The notes: a model not told the origin generated them from the sequence alone. 32,618 bases of DNA from a virus (IMGVR_UViG_3300043602_000155:1-32618), one strand, 5' to 3'; shown: positions 14,601 through 21,560, numbered from the stretch's first letter. Program-made: numbers and translations.

Positions 14601-17475
14601 CTTCACCTGGACGGGCACGCACCAGTTTGACAGCAATGTCAAGCTCAACGCCGGCCTCGACTTTATCGGCAGCACGCGTAGCATTACCTCGCCGGCGGCT
14701 ACCAATCTGAGCATCATCCCCGGCGGCGACCTCATCCTCGACCCTGGCGGCTTCAACGTCTTGCCGGGCGGCGGCACGCGCACCGATTTCGGCGACTACA
14801 ACCGCAAATGGGCAACCATCTATGCCCGCGAACTCTACGTCGAGACGCTGGTTGCCAGTTCGGTGATGGCGACGATTGGCGGGCGCATCATGGTCACGCC
14901 GACCAGCAGTTTGATTAGCGACATCACGGCAGGGCAGACGACCATCGACCTCAAGCACAACGTCGCCAGTTTCACGACCGGCACCTACTTGTATCTGGAG
15001 AGCGCACCGGGCGGCGTGGCGCAGATTGAGGCGATGAAGATTACGAGCGCCACGCCAACGGCGGTGACAGGGCCGCCGGCGGGCTGGCGCTATACGGTGA
15101 CGCGTGGGCTGAATACGAGCGGGGCAAAGACATGGCTGGCCGGCGATGCCGTGGTCAGCCTCGGCGCCACCACCAGCGAGGGCTACATCGACCTAGCCAG
15201 CGTGCAGACGGTCAAGCCGATCTCACCGACGGTGCAGAAGGTCGGCCCGACCATCACCATCTACAGCCGCTCGGCCACGACCAACTGGGATGACCTGGTG
15301 CCGACGGTGACGATGGGCAACCTGACCAGCTTTGTCGATTATTCCTCGACGCGCTATGGCTTTGCCACCGGCAACGATTTGACGAAAGCGCCGGATGATC
15401 CGAGTACGCCCTTCATCGGCATGACAGCCGACCGCGTGAACGGTATGCGCCTCTTTAATACGCCCCTCAACCTCTACAACGTCGGCAACGCCATTCTCAG
15501 CATCGACAAGGTCAACGGCATTTCCTTTGAGTTTGGCACGGCGCTCTTCAACACGATTGGCTGGTATGAGGATTTGGGTATCCCGCCGACGGCGCCGCTG
15601 GTCGCCAAGCTGCTGGGCACGGTCGGCGTCTCGCGCGCCACGGCGACCTATACCGAGCTTGACCTGGTGGCGCAGGGCATCGCCGGCAGCAACACGTTGG
15701 GGGCGGTGCGGCTGCGCGCCATCAACTCGACCACCGTCGCCTACAACCTGTGGCTGGACAGCAGCGGCGCCTATTTCGGCACCGGCGCAGCGTCGGCCGC
15801 CCGACCCAGTTCGGGCGGCTTTATTACGGATGCGATCCAATACCTGAGCGGCAACGTCGGCATCGGCGCCAGCGACCCATACAGCCACCTGGAAGTTCAC
15901 TCGACCAGTGCGGCGGCGGAGCGTGGGTTGACGGTCAGCCAGGTCAGCAACAACACCTTCACGCCTGTACTCGCCTTGCAAAAGGCCAGGGGGACGCGGG
16001 CATCCAAGACCATTGTCGCCGATGGCGATTACTTCGGTTCAATGCAGGGCTACGCCTGGGATGGGGCAGCGTGGGTTCCTCCAGCAGGCATTGTCTTTCA
16101 AGTGGACGGCACGCCGGCAGCAGGAGCCATCCCTGGCAAGATTCTGTTTCAAACAGGCTTGACCGTCCAATCCGGCAAGATGGTGCTTGACGCCAACGGC
16201 AACCTCGGCATTGGCAATCTGTCGCCAGCACAAATTCTCGACATATCGCGAAATGTCGCCGGCGGCTTAACTGCCCTGATTCGCAACACCAGCACGGGCA
16301 CGACGGCGGCAGCAACGTGGCGGTCGCAAAACGACTTAGGTACTTCCACCTATGAAGCGGGCATCGTCAGCAGCCTCTTTGCGGGTGGTGCAGGAGCCTT
16401 GCAGGCGGGCGATGCCTACGTGCAAGGCAACACGACTCGTTTAGTTTTGAGAACGGTTGGCGCGGGCCAGGACATACTCTTAGCCACCGGCAACGTCGAG
16501 CGCATGAGGCTCGACGCAGCTACAGGATTCGCCAGTATCGGCGGTCTTGCTTCGCCCACCCATACCTTGCACGTCTATTCAAACAACACGGCGATTGCCG
16601 GAGTCGGCATCGTGATCCAGCAAGCGGGCGCGGGGGACGCTCGCCTACAATTTACGCAGCAGACGACGAATTGGACGATTGGCATCGACGGCAGTTTAGG
16701 CGATTCCTTCTCGGTTTCGCCCAGCACCGACCTCAGCACAGCAACGGGCTTGACGGTCAAAACAACGGGATTTACGGGCATTAACAACTCGGCTCCTGGT
16801 GCGCTCTTGCATCTTGGGACTTTGACGCCCACGCTGAACACTAATGCCAACGGCATTTGGATTGCGCCAAATGCGACCGTCGCCAATCTTCACCTGAAAA
16901 GCTCAGGTGCGGAAGGTGGATTGTTCCTGCATTCCACTAACGTTGGCTATGTAGGAACATGGACAAATCACAATTTTGTTCTCCGTACCAACAACCTCGA
17001 CCGCCTGGCGATCAGCGCGGCGGGAACGGTGACGATCAGTACGGGTCTCTTGCAAGCCTTTCAGGGCATCAACCTCGGCAACACGACACTGAGCGACTAC
17101 GCTGAGACGCCCGTCGCCTATACGCCTGTGGTCAGCGCAACGACGACAGCGCCCACAGTTGGCTATGGGACTCGCTATGGCAACTATACGCGCATCGGCA
17201 ACATGGTCATGTTCAACGCCTACATTCCCGTTACCTCTCGCTCAGGCGGTACGGGCAACATGACGGTTTCGCTGCCGCCGAGCCAACCAGCGCGCGCTGG
17301 CACGACGCAGATTATCAGCGCCGCCTACTTTGACGGCACGATTTGGAACACGACGAAGGCAACTTTACGCACGAGCGATTGCACCGTTGGCGCAGGTGCC
17401 AACGGTGCCGACTTAACCATCGCCAATGTACTGGCGGGCCATACCGTCGCCGTTTGGGGCACTTATTTCCTATAG
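11671..17475 (+). CDS. long tail fibre / receptor-binding protein
   Basis: The 1,934-residue product is the largest in the window. A glycine-rich N-terminus with SGGRLATLQDVNLGTLTDGQ is typical of fibre attachment regions. Module 1 (near residue 190) and module 2 (near 977) both carry WTGTHQF followed by a strand-rich block ending in GGDL, so the fibre contains an internal duplication. Residues about 690-950 are degenerate glycine-rich repeats (GAGLTYTAGVLAVGAGDGL), with two units identical at DNA level. Further on come NVGIGASDPYSHLEV and NLGIGNLSPAQILDI, motifs of trimeric shaft regions. The last ~125 residues (VAYTPVVSATTTAPTVGYG, NYTRIGNMVMFNAYIPVTS) match fibre-tip knobs. It should bind the host surface. 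Confidence 0.88.
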   Translation: MPSNKASSQADLLYPYLLKRFQRFFGNGHGGGGSAVSGGRLATLQDVNLGTLTDGQVLTYDGTTAMWRNEDATGGSGGGPTYIAGNGIDISGTTISTKHDTVGGIGATSAGLYLKKPSDSGLILDSTGVKIGAGVGLDVLGNFVSVDATEITDTTRGLGVNSNLIYVRTEAGGGIEFAGDGSVRVDEDADFLWTGTHQFNSPVQMHTDINFIAADRQFTSSAGIDVTWNLGGDLMLASAKTERSTDYLDGIPINGYSLHINSGGFRQLTTHAIKADELHVRTFIADTVRVDVGEEYWGKSMGIVYQDFTVPAIGATVAVTFEDSVALVGALFANGDWIMISSVEVGTGLEVNQLWGQVSGYVPLAADINGITRQRWTYTHRAGTPGIVVKKGRLAVDFGVSGQGYVHLSTLDSADGPWIRIGDWTGANPYAAGNSHIRTQIGLLDGIGDADLNPTGWGLYSDNAYLHGMLRTAETVLDDDGLAILMPTLPGGWAPGIHSEIAWWFDVLDRSANPPASIAGYQLDTGSPPVSNRLELEVRKTDDADYSYLSLNATDDGGPIGSTNIRLVSTGNIYVEADLGVIFEGAVLPEFDVTFDLGSASKRWRNLYIDHLFVSGTIAGDTLSGAEWEYPGSMIIDAHAATPTVVSVTNQGSGTASLDVEGNITLGGTVDGIDISAHAANPAAHHALATAGDGLLITGQQLRVDPLLAGGGLTYTAGGILAVGAGSGIVVAANSIAIDPSYAMPTTRRVDTAAPLTGGGELSVDLTLGLTLAPAGGLGITGGLGLAPSVAGDGLTLTAGVLAVGVGAGLVAGADAVTLAATLAGAGLTLTTGVLAVGAGDGLVANADTMALDPLVGGAGLTYTAGVLAVGAGDGLVANADTMALDPLVGGAGLTYTAGVLAVGTGVGIQVNANDIQIVLASPSGLNTTSGLAIDAALAGAGLALSAAKALSVNAAKGVKIGAGADVDNVIVDTAYNFTWTGTHQFDSNVKLNAGLDFIGSTRSITSPAATNLSIIPGGDLILDPGGFNVLPGGGTRTDFGDYNRKWATIYARELYVETLVASSVMATIGGRIMVTPTSSLISDITAGQTTIDLKHNVASFTTGTYLYLESAPGGVAQIEAMKITSATPTAVTGPPAGWRYTVTRGLNTSGAKTWLAGDAVVSLGATTSEGYIDLASVQTVKPISPTVQKVGPTITIYSRSATTNWDDLVPTVTMGNLTSFVDYSSTRYGFATGNDLTKAPDDPSTPFIGMTADRVNGMRLFNTPLNLYNVGNAILSIDKVNGISFEFGTALFNTIGWYEDLGIPPTAPLVAKLLGTVGVSRATATYTELDLVAQGIAGSNTLGAVRLRAINSTTVAYNLWLDSSGAYFGTGAASAARPSSGGFITDAIQYLSGNVGIGASDPYSHLEVHSTSAAAERGLTVSQVSNNTFTPVLALQKARGTRASKTIVADGDYFGSMQGYAWDGAAWVPPAGIVFQVDGTPAAGAIPGKILFQTGLTVQSGKMVLDANGNLGIGNLSPAQILDISRNVAGGLTALIRNTSTGTTAAATWRSQNDLGTSTYEAGIVSSLFAGGAGALQAGDAYVQGNTTRLVLRTVGAGQDILLATGNVERMRLDAATGFASIGGLASPTHTLHVYSNNTAIAGVGIVIQQAGAGDARLQFTQQTTNWTIGIDGSLGDSFSVSPSTDLSTATGLTVKTTGFTGINNSAPGALLHLGTLTPTLNTNANGIWIAPNATVANLHLKSSGAEGGLFLHSTNVGYVGTWTNHNFVLRTNNLDRLAISAAGTVTISTGLLQAFQGINLGNTTLSDYAETPVAYTPVVSATTTAPTVGYGTRYGNYTRIGNMVMFNAYIPVTSRSGGTGNMTVSLPPSQPARAGTTQIISAAYFDGTIWNTTKATLRTSDCTVGAGANGADLTIANVLAGHTVAVWGTYFL
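14174..14371 (+). repeat. exact 99-bp tandem duplication inside the fibre gene
   Basis: Copy 1 is 14174-14272 and copy 2 is 14273-14371, with no mismatch seen. The period is 33 codons, so frame is kept. A third, diverging unit begins at 14372 with TGGCGGTTG, and weaker copies lie upstream from about 13790. The protein unit includes GDGLVANADTMALDPLVGGA. Confidence 0.95.
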
Positions 17476-17516
17476 AGGCATCAATGGCTATTCGGAATTC
17501 AAAGAGGAGCAAAAGC

Positions 17517-17801
17517 ATGGAAGCAGAAGCGACCGTCCACACGACAGCAAACGGCATTGAGAAGGATGCGCCTAGTTTCGAGCCGGCAAAAGAGGATAGC
17601 ATCGCCCTTGCCAAGCTGATCGAAAAGTGGGAAAAGATGGTGCAGGGGAAGAACAGCGTCACGGCACAGATTGAAGCCGTCGAACAACGGTTGCAAGATT
17701 TGAAGGTCAGCAAGAGCCGAACCGAGGGCGCCGTCTATGCGCTGGAGCAGCTAATCGTCGAGATCGACCCGGAAGTCTTGCAGCGCATGGCGGGAGGATA
17801 G
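17517..17801 (+). CDS. small coiled-coil protein after the fibre gene
   Basis: The 94-residue product starts MEAEATVHTTANGIEKDAP. ATG 17517 is preferred because AGAGGAG lies 8 bases upstream; ATG 17484 in the same frame would add 11 basic residues. Residues about 25-75 are charged and helical (IALAKLIEKWEKMVQGK, IEAVEQRLQDLKVSKSR), a probable coiled coil. Small coiled-coil proteins after fibres can be fibre-assembly chaperones or lysis-associated proteins. Nothing more specific is visible. It is followed by the next ORF after one base. Confidence 0.65.
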   Translation: MEAEATVHTTANGIEKDAPSFEPAKEDSIALAKLIEKWEKMVQGKNSVTAQIEAVEQRLQDLKVSKSRTEGAVYALEQLIVEIDPEVLQRMAGG

Positions 17802-17802
17802 C

Positions 17803-18129
17803 ATGGGCATCAGCGCCTTACAACAGGAGGCATTCAACGCCTCGCCCGGCTTCAACAACCAGGTCAACAGCGTGGTCAAAGAAAACGCCGTCAGCACGCT
17901 CAAGGCACTGGCGGCAGGCGAGGGCGACAGCAACCTACTCGCCAATGTGATTCGCAACCCGCAGAGTTACGGCTTTCCGGCGGCGATGGTGGCCGATGCT
18001 GCTTGGGATGTCACCTATGACGCCTGGGCGGCTGACCCGGCGGCGGCCGACTATGCCATTCTCTCCAACGTGCAGGCGTTGTTTAACAAGCTGACGGGCT
18101 ACCAGCCGCCGGTTGCGGCGCCGCCCTAG
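17803..18129 (+). CDS. small hypothetical protein, last gene of the late block
   Basis: The 108-residue product begins MGISALQQEAFNASPGFNNQ. It has helical stretches with an aromatic-rich middle (VADAAWDVTYDAWAADPAAA) and a Pro/Ala end. No family is recognised. It starts one base after the preceding stop, with AGGAGG-like sequence (GGGAGGATAGC) upstream, so it is in the same operon. Its last 4 bases overlap the stop of the oppositely oriented gene at 18126, marking the end of the rightward late block. Confidence 0.65.
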   Translation: MGISALQQEAFNASPGFNNQVNSVVKENAVSTLKALAAGEGDSNLLANVIRNPQSYGFPAAMVADAAWDVTYDAWAADPAAADYAILSNVQALFNKLTGYQPPVAAPP

Positions 18130-18374
18130 CCAAATAGATGAATCCAGAACATGAGTTTGGCGACCTCGGTCTTCCATAACATGACGATGTAGCTGCCCAG
18201 CAGATGGCCGACCTGCGCCGCGGGATAGGCTTTGATGGCGGCGTTGGTGGCATGGAGCGAATCGGTAATGCCAGCAACCGTAATGGCGCCTTGGGCGCCT
18301 GTACCAATCGGATGAGTCTGCAAGACGAATAGGCAGACGCCGACCAACAGGGCAAAGAGCAAAGTACGTTTCAT
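18126..18374 (-). CDS. small exported or membrane protein
   Basis: The 82-residue leftward product has a clear signal/anchor start, MKRTLLFALLVGVCLFVLQT, then a mixed central part and a second hydrophobic stretch near the end (YIVMLWKTEVAKLMFWIHLF). AAGGAAA lies 6 bases upstream of the start. With an N-terminal signal-like segment and a C-terminal amphipathic one, it could be holin-like or a pinholin/antiholin, but the sequence does not prove it. It lies beyond the hairpin at 18431-18462 from the other leftward genes, so it may have separate expression. Confidence 0.6.
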   Translation of the reverse strand: MKRTLLFALLVGVCLFVLQTHPIGTGAQGAITVAGITDSLHATNAAIKAYPAAQVGHLLGSYIVMLWKTEVAKLMFWIHLFG

Positions 18375-18430
18375 TTGAGTTTCCTTTTTAATTAGATAAC
18401 AACCTGGAAGCAGGTGGGGACTAGAGACAG

Positions 18431-18462
18431 CAACGCGCCGGGACGGGCTTCCCGGCGCGTTG
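18431..18462. terminator. strong GC hairpin between leftward genes
   Basis: CAACGCGCCGGGA at 18431-18443 pairs with TCCCGGCGCGTTG at 18450-18462 around a six-base loop. It follows the leftward gene ending at 18500, and lies upstream of the leftward gene starting at 18374. The T-tract is poor on both strands (TCTTTGTG on the plus side), so it may be a terminator or an mRNA-stabilising hairpin. Confidence 0.6.
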
Positions 18463-18499
18463 TCTTTGTGTACCTCTGGAAATTGCTAGGCGACACCAT

Positions 18500-18988
18500 C
18501 TAGCGCGCCACTCTCTTGGCACGCGTAGACCTATACAGGGCGACAGTGATTTGGTGCGAGCGCAACCACGCCTTTGCTATGCCGAGCGTACCATAGCCGC
18601 TAAGGTTGAGGAACCAGCTATGGCGCGTCCACTCGTAAAAGAGCAGCGAATTCCCTTCTTCTTGCCAGCCAAACAGAATATCTCTGAGCGTATTCGCCTC
18701 GGATGGTTTGAGTGACCAATGAGCGTGGCCGTTCTTGCCGTGGGGCAATGGCACCAGAATACGCCCGGTCAGTCCATCGACGTTGGCGAGGCCGCCGCCG
18801 TCCGACTCGTACAGAAGGGCGACAAGGCGGCTGAGCGCCTCATTGAGTAGTTCACATACGCTTGCATCCACCGCACGCCGGGACAAGGCCGCCGCTGCGC
18901 CACGCAGGCCGACAAAGCGTTCCGGGTCGGCGTGGCTAATCTCCGGCTTGCGGTCAAGGTTGGCGAGGACGCCGTTAGTGTTTGCCAT
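18500..18988 (-). CDS. hypothetical protein, leftward block
   Basis: The 162-residue product starts MANTNGVLANLDRKPEISHA. The frame stays open upstream to 19144, but that part is Cys/Ser-rich, lies over the neighbouring gene and has no good start. A helical N-terminal half (RRAVDASVCELLNEALSRLV) is followed by a strand-rich half (GGLANVDGLTGRILVPL) and the aromatic segment NSLLFYEWTRHSWFLNLSGY. No family is recognised. It overlaps the upstream gene by 14 bases, indicating coupling. Confidence 0.6.
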   Translation of the reverse strand: MANTNGVLANLDRKPEISHADPERFVGLRGAAAALSRRAVDASVCELLNEALSRLVALLYESDGGGLANVDGLTGRILVPLPHGKNGHAHWSLKPSEANTLRDILFGWQEEGNSLLFYEWTRHSWFLNLSGYGTLGIAKAWLRSHQITVALYRSTRAKRVAR

Positions 18989-19373
18989 AGCGACGGATAC
19001 GCTCCTTCTGTTCCCGGCGCAACAGGCCGAACAGGAAAATGGTGTGCAATACGAGCGCGCCGTCTGGGCTGACAAACGTGAATACGATAAAGGAAATGGC
19101 CCAGACCAAACCAAAACCGCCCAGTGCCAGCAGCAAAGCGGCAACGCTCAGTATGGGAATGCCGAAGGCAACAAGGCCGATGAGCAGAACGACCAGGGCA
19201 GTCGTTGCGGCTAATGGCGCGGTGGCCAGGGTGAACGCACGCGCTCTGTCGGTGTGGCTGGCGTGGGGATATGGCTCGACAATCGGGGCCGGCGGCAGGT
19301 CGGATCGGATAATCTCGACGCGCGGGGCTGGTGGATCAGGGGCGACAAATCGGGTATGATTCTGCTTAGTCAC
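18975..19373 (-). CDS. membrane protein with two or three TM segments
   Basis: From a GTG start at 19373 (VTKQNHTRFVAPDPPAPRVE), with AGGAC upstream, the product is 132 residues. A proline-rich hydrophilic N-terminus of about 50 residues is followed by hydrophobic segments (APLAATTALVVLLIGLVAFG, ILSVAALLLALGGFGLVWAI, FIVFTFVSPDGALVLHTIFL) and a basic end RREQKERIRRYGKH. It could be a holin or an anchor. An in-frame ATG at 19511 would extend into the hairpin and the neighbouring gene and was rejected. Confidence 0.6.
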   Translation of the reverse strand: MTKQNHTRFVAPDPPAPRVEIIRSDLPPAPIVEPYPHASHTDRARAFTLATAPLAATTALVVLLIGLVAFGIPILSVAALLLALGGFGLVWAISFIVFTFVSPDGALVLHTIFLFGLLRREQKERIRRYGKH

Positions 19374-19402
19374 TTGGTATGTCCTGTCATATCGAATGAT
19401 TA

Positions 19403-19438
19403 GCCGCCGGCCATCTCTGGAGGGAGGGAGCCGGCGGC
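19403..19438. terminator. 9-bp GC hairpin between leftward genes
   Basis: GCCGCCGGC at 19403-19411 pairs with GCCGGCGGC at 19430-19438, with an 18-base purine-rich loop. It lies between the stop at 19447 and the GTG at 19373. On the minus strand it is followed by TAATCATT, a poor U-tract, so partial termination or RNA stabilisation is equally likely. CTTTTG follows it on the plus side. Confidence 0.55.
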
Positions 19439-19446
19439 GACTTTTG

Positions 19447-20175
19447 CTAGGCCGCCACTGCGCCATTGCGTGCGGGCTGTCGTTGCTCGATAAGCGCATC
19501 CAGCTTGCCAATCAGAACCTGCGCTTCCGTGATCTTTAGCTCGCTGAACTGGCGCACGCTGCCGGTCGAGGCGTCTTGAGCCATCTTTGCCTCACGCCCG
19601 CCCCATTCAGCGCCGTACAATTGCGCCATCTGCTTAGTCAGGCGCAGGAGTTGGGCCGGCTTGATGTCGTCAGGTGTCTTGGCCTTGCCGGAGCTGGCCG
19701 GCGTGAACAGAACATCGCCATCCATGATTTCGCCGGTATCCGGGTCGATGACGAGGTTGAGCGAATCGGCCTCACTGTAGTCTGCCACATCGTCATCGTC
19801 GTCGAGGTCGGATTGCTCGGCGACCTGCGCCGCTTGGGCTACCGGCTTAGGCATGGCTGGAATCTCTTCCTTGACGCGGATGGCATCCTGCATCGAGCCG
19901 AACGCTTTCACTTTGGTGGCATAGATGGTGATGCGCTGGCCCAGCCAGCCGTCGGTATCGTCACCGTACAGGCCGGCGATGATGTGGGCATTGGTGCTGT
20001 TCATCACGAAACCTTTTTGCGCCTTCTCAAACCAGGCGACCGGCTTCTGCACCTTCTTGTTGTCATGCGTGATCATTTCCTCCAACGTGACGGTCTTGAT
20101 CGTGAGCGTATAGGGGCGGCCGTTGAGGTCGGCAGCGGTCAGGTACTTTGACGGGAACACCTCGGATATTTTCAT
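19447..20175 (-). CDS. phage protein of single-strand-binding/recombination type, unassigned
   Basis: The 242-residue product opens MKISEVFPSKYLTAADLNGR, a start common in a widespread phage family of unknown function. A conserved N-terminal beta domain includes VMNSTNAHIIAGLYGDDTDG and WLGQRITIYATKVKAFG. A highly acidic linker (SDLDDDDDVADYSEADS) follows, then a helical C-terminal part (QLLRLTKQMAQLYGAEWGG ... FSELKITEAQVLIGKLDALI) resembling tails of phage recombination-associated proteins. The acidic linker recalls ssDNA-binding proteins. AGGAG lies 9 bases before the start. The exact function is not known. Confidence 0.72.
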   Translation of the reverse strand: MKISEVFPSKYLTAADLNGRPYTLTIKTVTLEEMITHDNKKVQKPVAWFEKAQKGFVMNSTNAHIIAGLYGDDTDGWLGQRITIYATKVKAFGSMQDAIRVKEEIPAMPKPVAQAAQVAEQSDLDDDDDVADYSEADSLNLVIDPDTGEIMDGDVLFTPASSGKAKTPDDIKPAQLLRLTKQMAQLYGAEWGGREAKMAQDASTGSVRQFSELKITEAQVLIGKLDALIEQRQPARNGAVAA

Positions 20176-20408
20176 GGCTGCACGCTCCTGGCGCCTTTGT
20201 GGCCTTTGCCTTCGGGGTCGTATGCCTTGCCGAACTTATAGCAGGCCCAAGCCTGGCGGTTGGCAAACTCGGTCACGGTCTTGATGCCCGTATAATAGGA
20301 CGCCTTGATTTTGTACACCGTGCCATCTGCGCGCTCGTAAACGGTGCAGGGGTCGGTATAGCAAAGGTTATCGACAAACTTGTCAGATGCCTCTAGTGGT
20401 CGAATCAT
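20172..20408 (-). CDS. small hypothetical protein
   Basis: The 78-residue product opens MIRPLEASDKFVDNLCYTD. It has two cysteines close together, CYTDPC, then a strand-rich stretch (CTVYERADGTVYKIKASYYT) and a basic Gly/Lys end. Its stop overlaps the start of the downstream 242-residue gene (ATGA at 20172-20175), so the two are probably co-translated. A GGGGAGA lies about 11 bases upstream of the start. No family is recognised. Confidence 0.6.
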   Translation of the reverse strand: MIRPLEASDKFVDNLCYTDPCTVYERADGTVYKIKASYYTGIKTVTEFANRQAWACYKFGKAYDPEGKGHKGARSVQP

Positions 20409-20411
20409 GGT

Positions 20412-20603
20412 TTACCATTCTCCCCGTGACCAGAATTCACGGTCGGCTATATCATCCTGCAGCTCTTGCAGCTCGGCGGCATAATCGATTGTGGCCTGTA
20501 ATGCGCCGTCTGTGGGCTGTTCCTCTGCCGCCACCGGCGAGATGCTATAGTGCATCTCGCCTTCCACAATTCTACCAACTAATAGAATACGCTCAGAGGC
20601 CAT
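20412..20603 (-). CDS. very small hypothetical protein
   Basis: A 63-residue product starts MASERILLVGRIVEGEMHYS, with its ATG one base after the stop of the upstream gene. It has a short strand pair then an acidic helix (LQATIDYAAELQELQDDIAD). The longer frame to 20756 is a Ser/Pro-rich shadow of the adjacent gene. No function is visible. Confidence 0.5.
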   Translation of the reverse strand: MASERILLVGRIVEGEMHYSISPVAAEEQPTDGALQATIDYAAELQELQDDIADREFWSRGEW

Positions 20604-20604
20604 C

Positions 20605-20808
20605 TTACCAGCCTCGGCTTTGGTCAAAGGTGCATTCGATTTCGGCAGTGACAGCGGCCATGTGACCGATGTAGGCGTTATTCCAACCGCGCCGTTGGTC
20701 GTTTGACTGGCAGGCCGTGATGGGCTGGCCGGCCTTATAGAGTTCGTAGCCGACAAGTTCGTGCTTGCGGGCGGGTGACATTCTTTGTGTTTTACTGTAG
20801 TATTGCAT
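20605..20808 (-). CDS. small hypothetical phage protein
   Basis: The 67-residue product starts MQYYSKTQRMSPARKHELVG, with AAAGG about 7 bases upstream. It includes YELYKAGQPITACQSNDQRR and ends in TAEIECTFDQSRGW. The composition is hydrophilic and slightly basic. The longer frame up to 21087 covers the hairpin at 20849-20879 and the opposite frame of the next gene, so was not used. It is followed after one base by the next small gene. Confidence 0.58.
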   Translation of the reverse strand: MQYYSKTQRMSPARKHELVGYELYKAGQPITACQSNDQRRGWNNAYIGHMAAVTAEIECTFDQSRGW

Positions 20809-20848
20809 TGTCGAACCTTTCTTGTGATAGAGACAGGATTTTGACCGT

Positions 20849-20879
20849 GGGCCGGGAGTGTTGACGCACTTGCCGGCCC
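20849..20879. terminator. two-tier hairpin between leftward genes
   Basis: GGGCCGG at 20849-20855 pairs with CCGGCCC at 20873-20879, and AGTG at 20857-20860 pairs with CACT at 20867-20870 inside it. It lies between the leftward genes at 20888 and 20808. On the minus strand it is followed by CACGGTCAAAATCC, a weak U-poor end, so attenuation rather than full termination is plausible. Confidence 0.5.
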
Positions 20880-20887
20880 GACCTCGT

Positions 20888-21124
20888 TTAGATAACTGAG
20901 ATAAAGCCGTTTTTGTAAATGTAGGCGTTGTACATGGCGCCGCGCTTGCCTTGCACGATGGCTTGTGCGGCGATTTGCTTGTTGCCCGGCCAGTTGGCTG
21001 GAACCAAGACCGCCTCAACAACCTCAAGCGTCTGGCGGCCCTTGCTGCACTTGCGCCCGTTGTATTCCTCGGTGCGAATGTGACCATATTGAGTAACCAT
21101 GTTTTCCAGAATGTATGTGCCCAT
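20888..21124 (-). CDS. small hypothetical protein, first gene of the leftward operon
   Basis: The 78-residue product starts MGTYILENMVTQYGHIRTEE. GAGGA lies about 7 bases upstream, and a sigma-70-like promoter ends near 21178. The sequence is strand-rich, with TLEVVEAVLVPANWPGNKQI and AAQAIVQGKRGAMYNAYIYK. As promoter-proximal gene of the leftward block it may be an early regulatory or host-takeover protein, but nothing in it is diagnostic. Confidence 0.65.
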   Translation of the reverse strand: MGTYILENMVTQYGHIRTEEYNGRKCSKGRQTLEVVEAVLVPANWPGNKQIAAQAIVQGKRGAMYNAYIYKNGFISVI

Positions 21125-21177
21125 CGTATTTCCTCTTTCCTGCTCCGCTTGCGCCCGTTGCGCTTGCCGTTGAATGT

Positions 21178-21206
21178 ATTCTAGCGTATTTGATTGTATA
21201 TGTCAA
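21178..21206 (-). promoter_or_regulatory. leftward sigma-70-like promoter
   Basis: Read on the minus strand, TTGACA (complement of 21201-21206) is followed after 17 bases by TAGAAT (complement of 21178-21183). This is a near-consensus promoter about 55 bases upstream of the leftward gene at 21124. Confidence 0.75.
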
Positions 21207-21242
21207 TTATCAATATTGACAGTTTATACTATTTGATTGTAT
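21187..21242 (+). repeat. operator candidates: 13-bp direct repeat and inverted repeat
   Basis: TATTTGATTGTAT occurs at 21187-21199 and again at 21230-21242, one copy in the spacer of each promoter. Between them, TGTCAAT at 21201-21207 and ATTGACA at 21215-21221 form an inverted repeat that contains both -35 boxes. The arrangement suits a regulator that controls both promoters together. Confidence 0.7.
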
Positions 21243-21245
21243 GCT
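21216..21245 (+). promoter_or_regulatory. rightward sigma-70-like promoter
   Basis: TTGACA at 21216-21221, an 18-base spacer and TATGCT at 21240-21245 form a good promoter for the HTH gene at 21291. A TATACT at 21245-21250 could serve as an alternative but at poor spacing. Confidence 0.7.
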
Positions 21246-21290
21246 ATACTTGTTCCGAGTATGAAGTTAACCACGAAGGGAGATTGAGGC

Positions 21291-21491
21291 ATGACACAGC
21301 AGTTGATGACCGTAGATGAAGTGGCAGACTATTTGCAGCTCAACCGGCAAACCATTTCACGGATGGCGCAGCGCGGCGAGTTGCCAGCCGTGAAGATTGG
21401 CCGGCACTGGCGTTTTCGTCGGGAGACACTGGATCGGTATTTGGACGAAGAAGCTGCAAAAACGTTGACCCTCATCGGAGCAACGGCGTAA
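21291..21491 (+). CDS. excisionase-family HTH DNA-binding protein
   Basis: The 66-residue product is essentially one winged-helix domain: LMTVDEVADYLQLNRQTISR, then MAQRGELPAVKIGRHWRF and RRETLDRYLDEEA. This is the HTH_17/excisionase pattern, with a recognition helix and a wing in which K-I-G-x-x-W-R-F is highly typical. AGGGAG lies upstream. It may be an Xis-like factor or a small transcription regulator of the divergent promoters at 21178-21245. No integrase lies nearby, so a regulatory role is at least as likely as excision. It has its own promoter and a terminator right after. Confidence 0.9.
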   Translation: MTQQLMTVDEVADYLQLNRQTISRMAQRGELPAVKIGRHWRFRRETLDRYLDEEAAKTLTLIGATA

Positions 21492-21525
21492 ATCACAACG
21501 ATACGGCCACCGGCGAGGGGTAACA

Positions 21526-21560
21526 AAAACGCTCCAGCCGGTGCCGAAGCGTTTTGTTTG
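21526..21560 (+). terminator. intrinsic terminator after the HTH gene
   Basis: AAAACGCT at 21526-21533 pairs exactly with AGCGTTTT at 21548-21555, followed by GTTTG. With A-tract and T-tract on either side it can act in both directions. It ends the short HTH transcript. Confidence 0.8.

Noticed and set aside
13936-14958. Leftward ORF of 340 residues over the fibre gene
   Set aside because: It is the antisense of the GC-rich repetitive fibre sequence. It has a low-complexity Arg/Gln/His composition and no ribosome site or homologous features.
18989-19144. N-terminal extension of the leftward gene at 18500
   Set aside because: The extra 52 residues are Cys/Ser-rich, antisense to no motif, overlap the membrane-protein gene in another frame and lack a start signal.
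21291-21491. Evidence for an integrated prophage with integrase/excisionase pair
   Set aside because: Only the small HTH protein is present. No recombinase of tyrosine or serine type is visible in the window, so a prophage state cannot be claimed.
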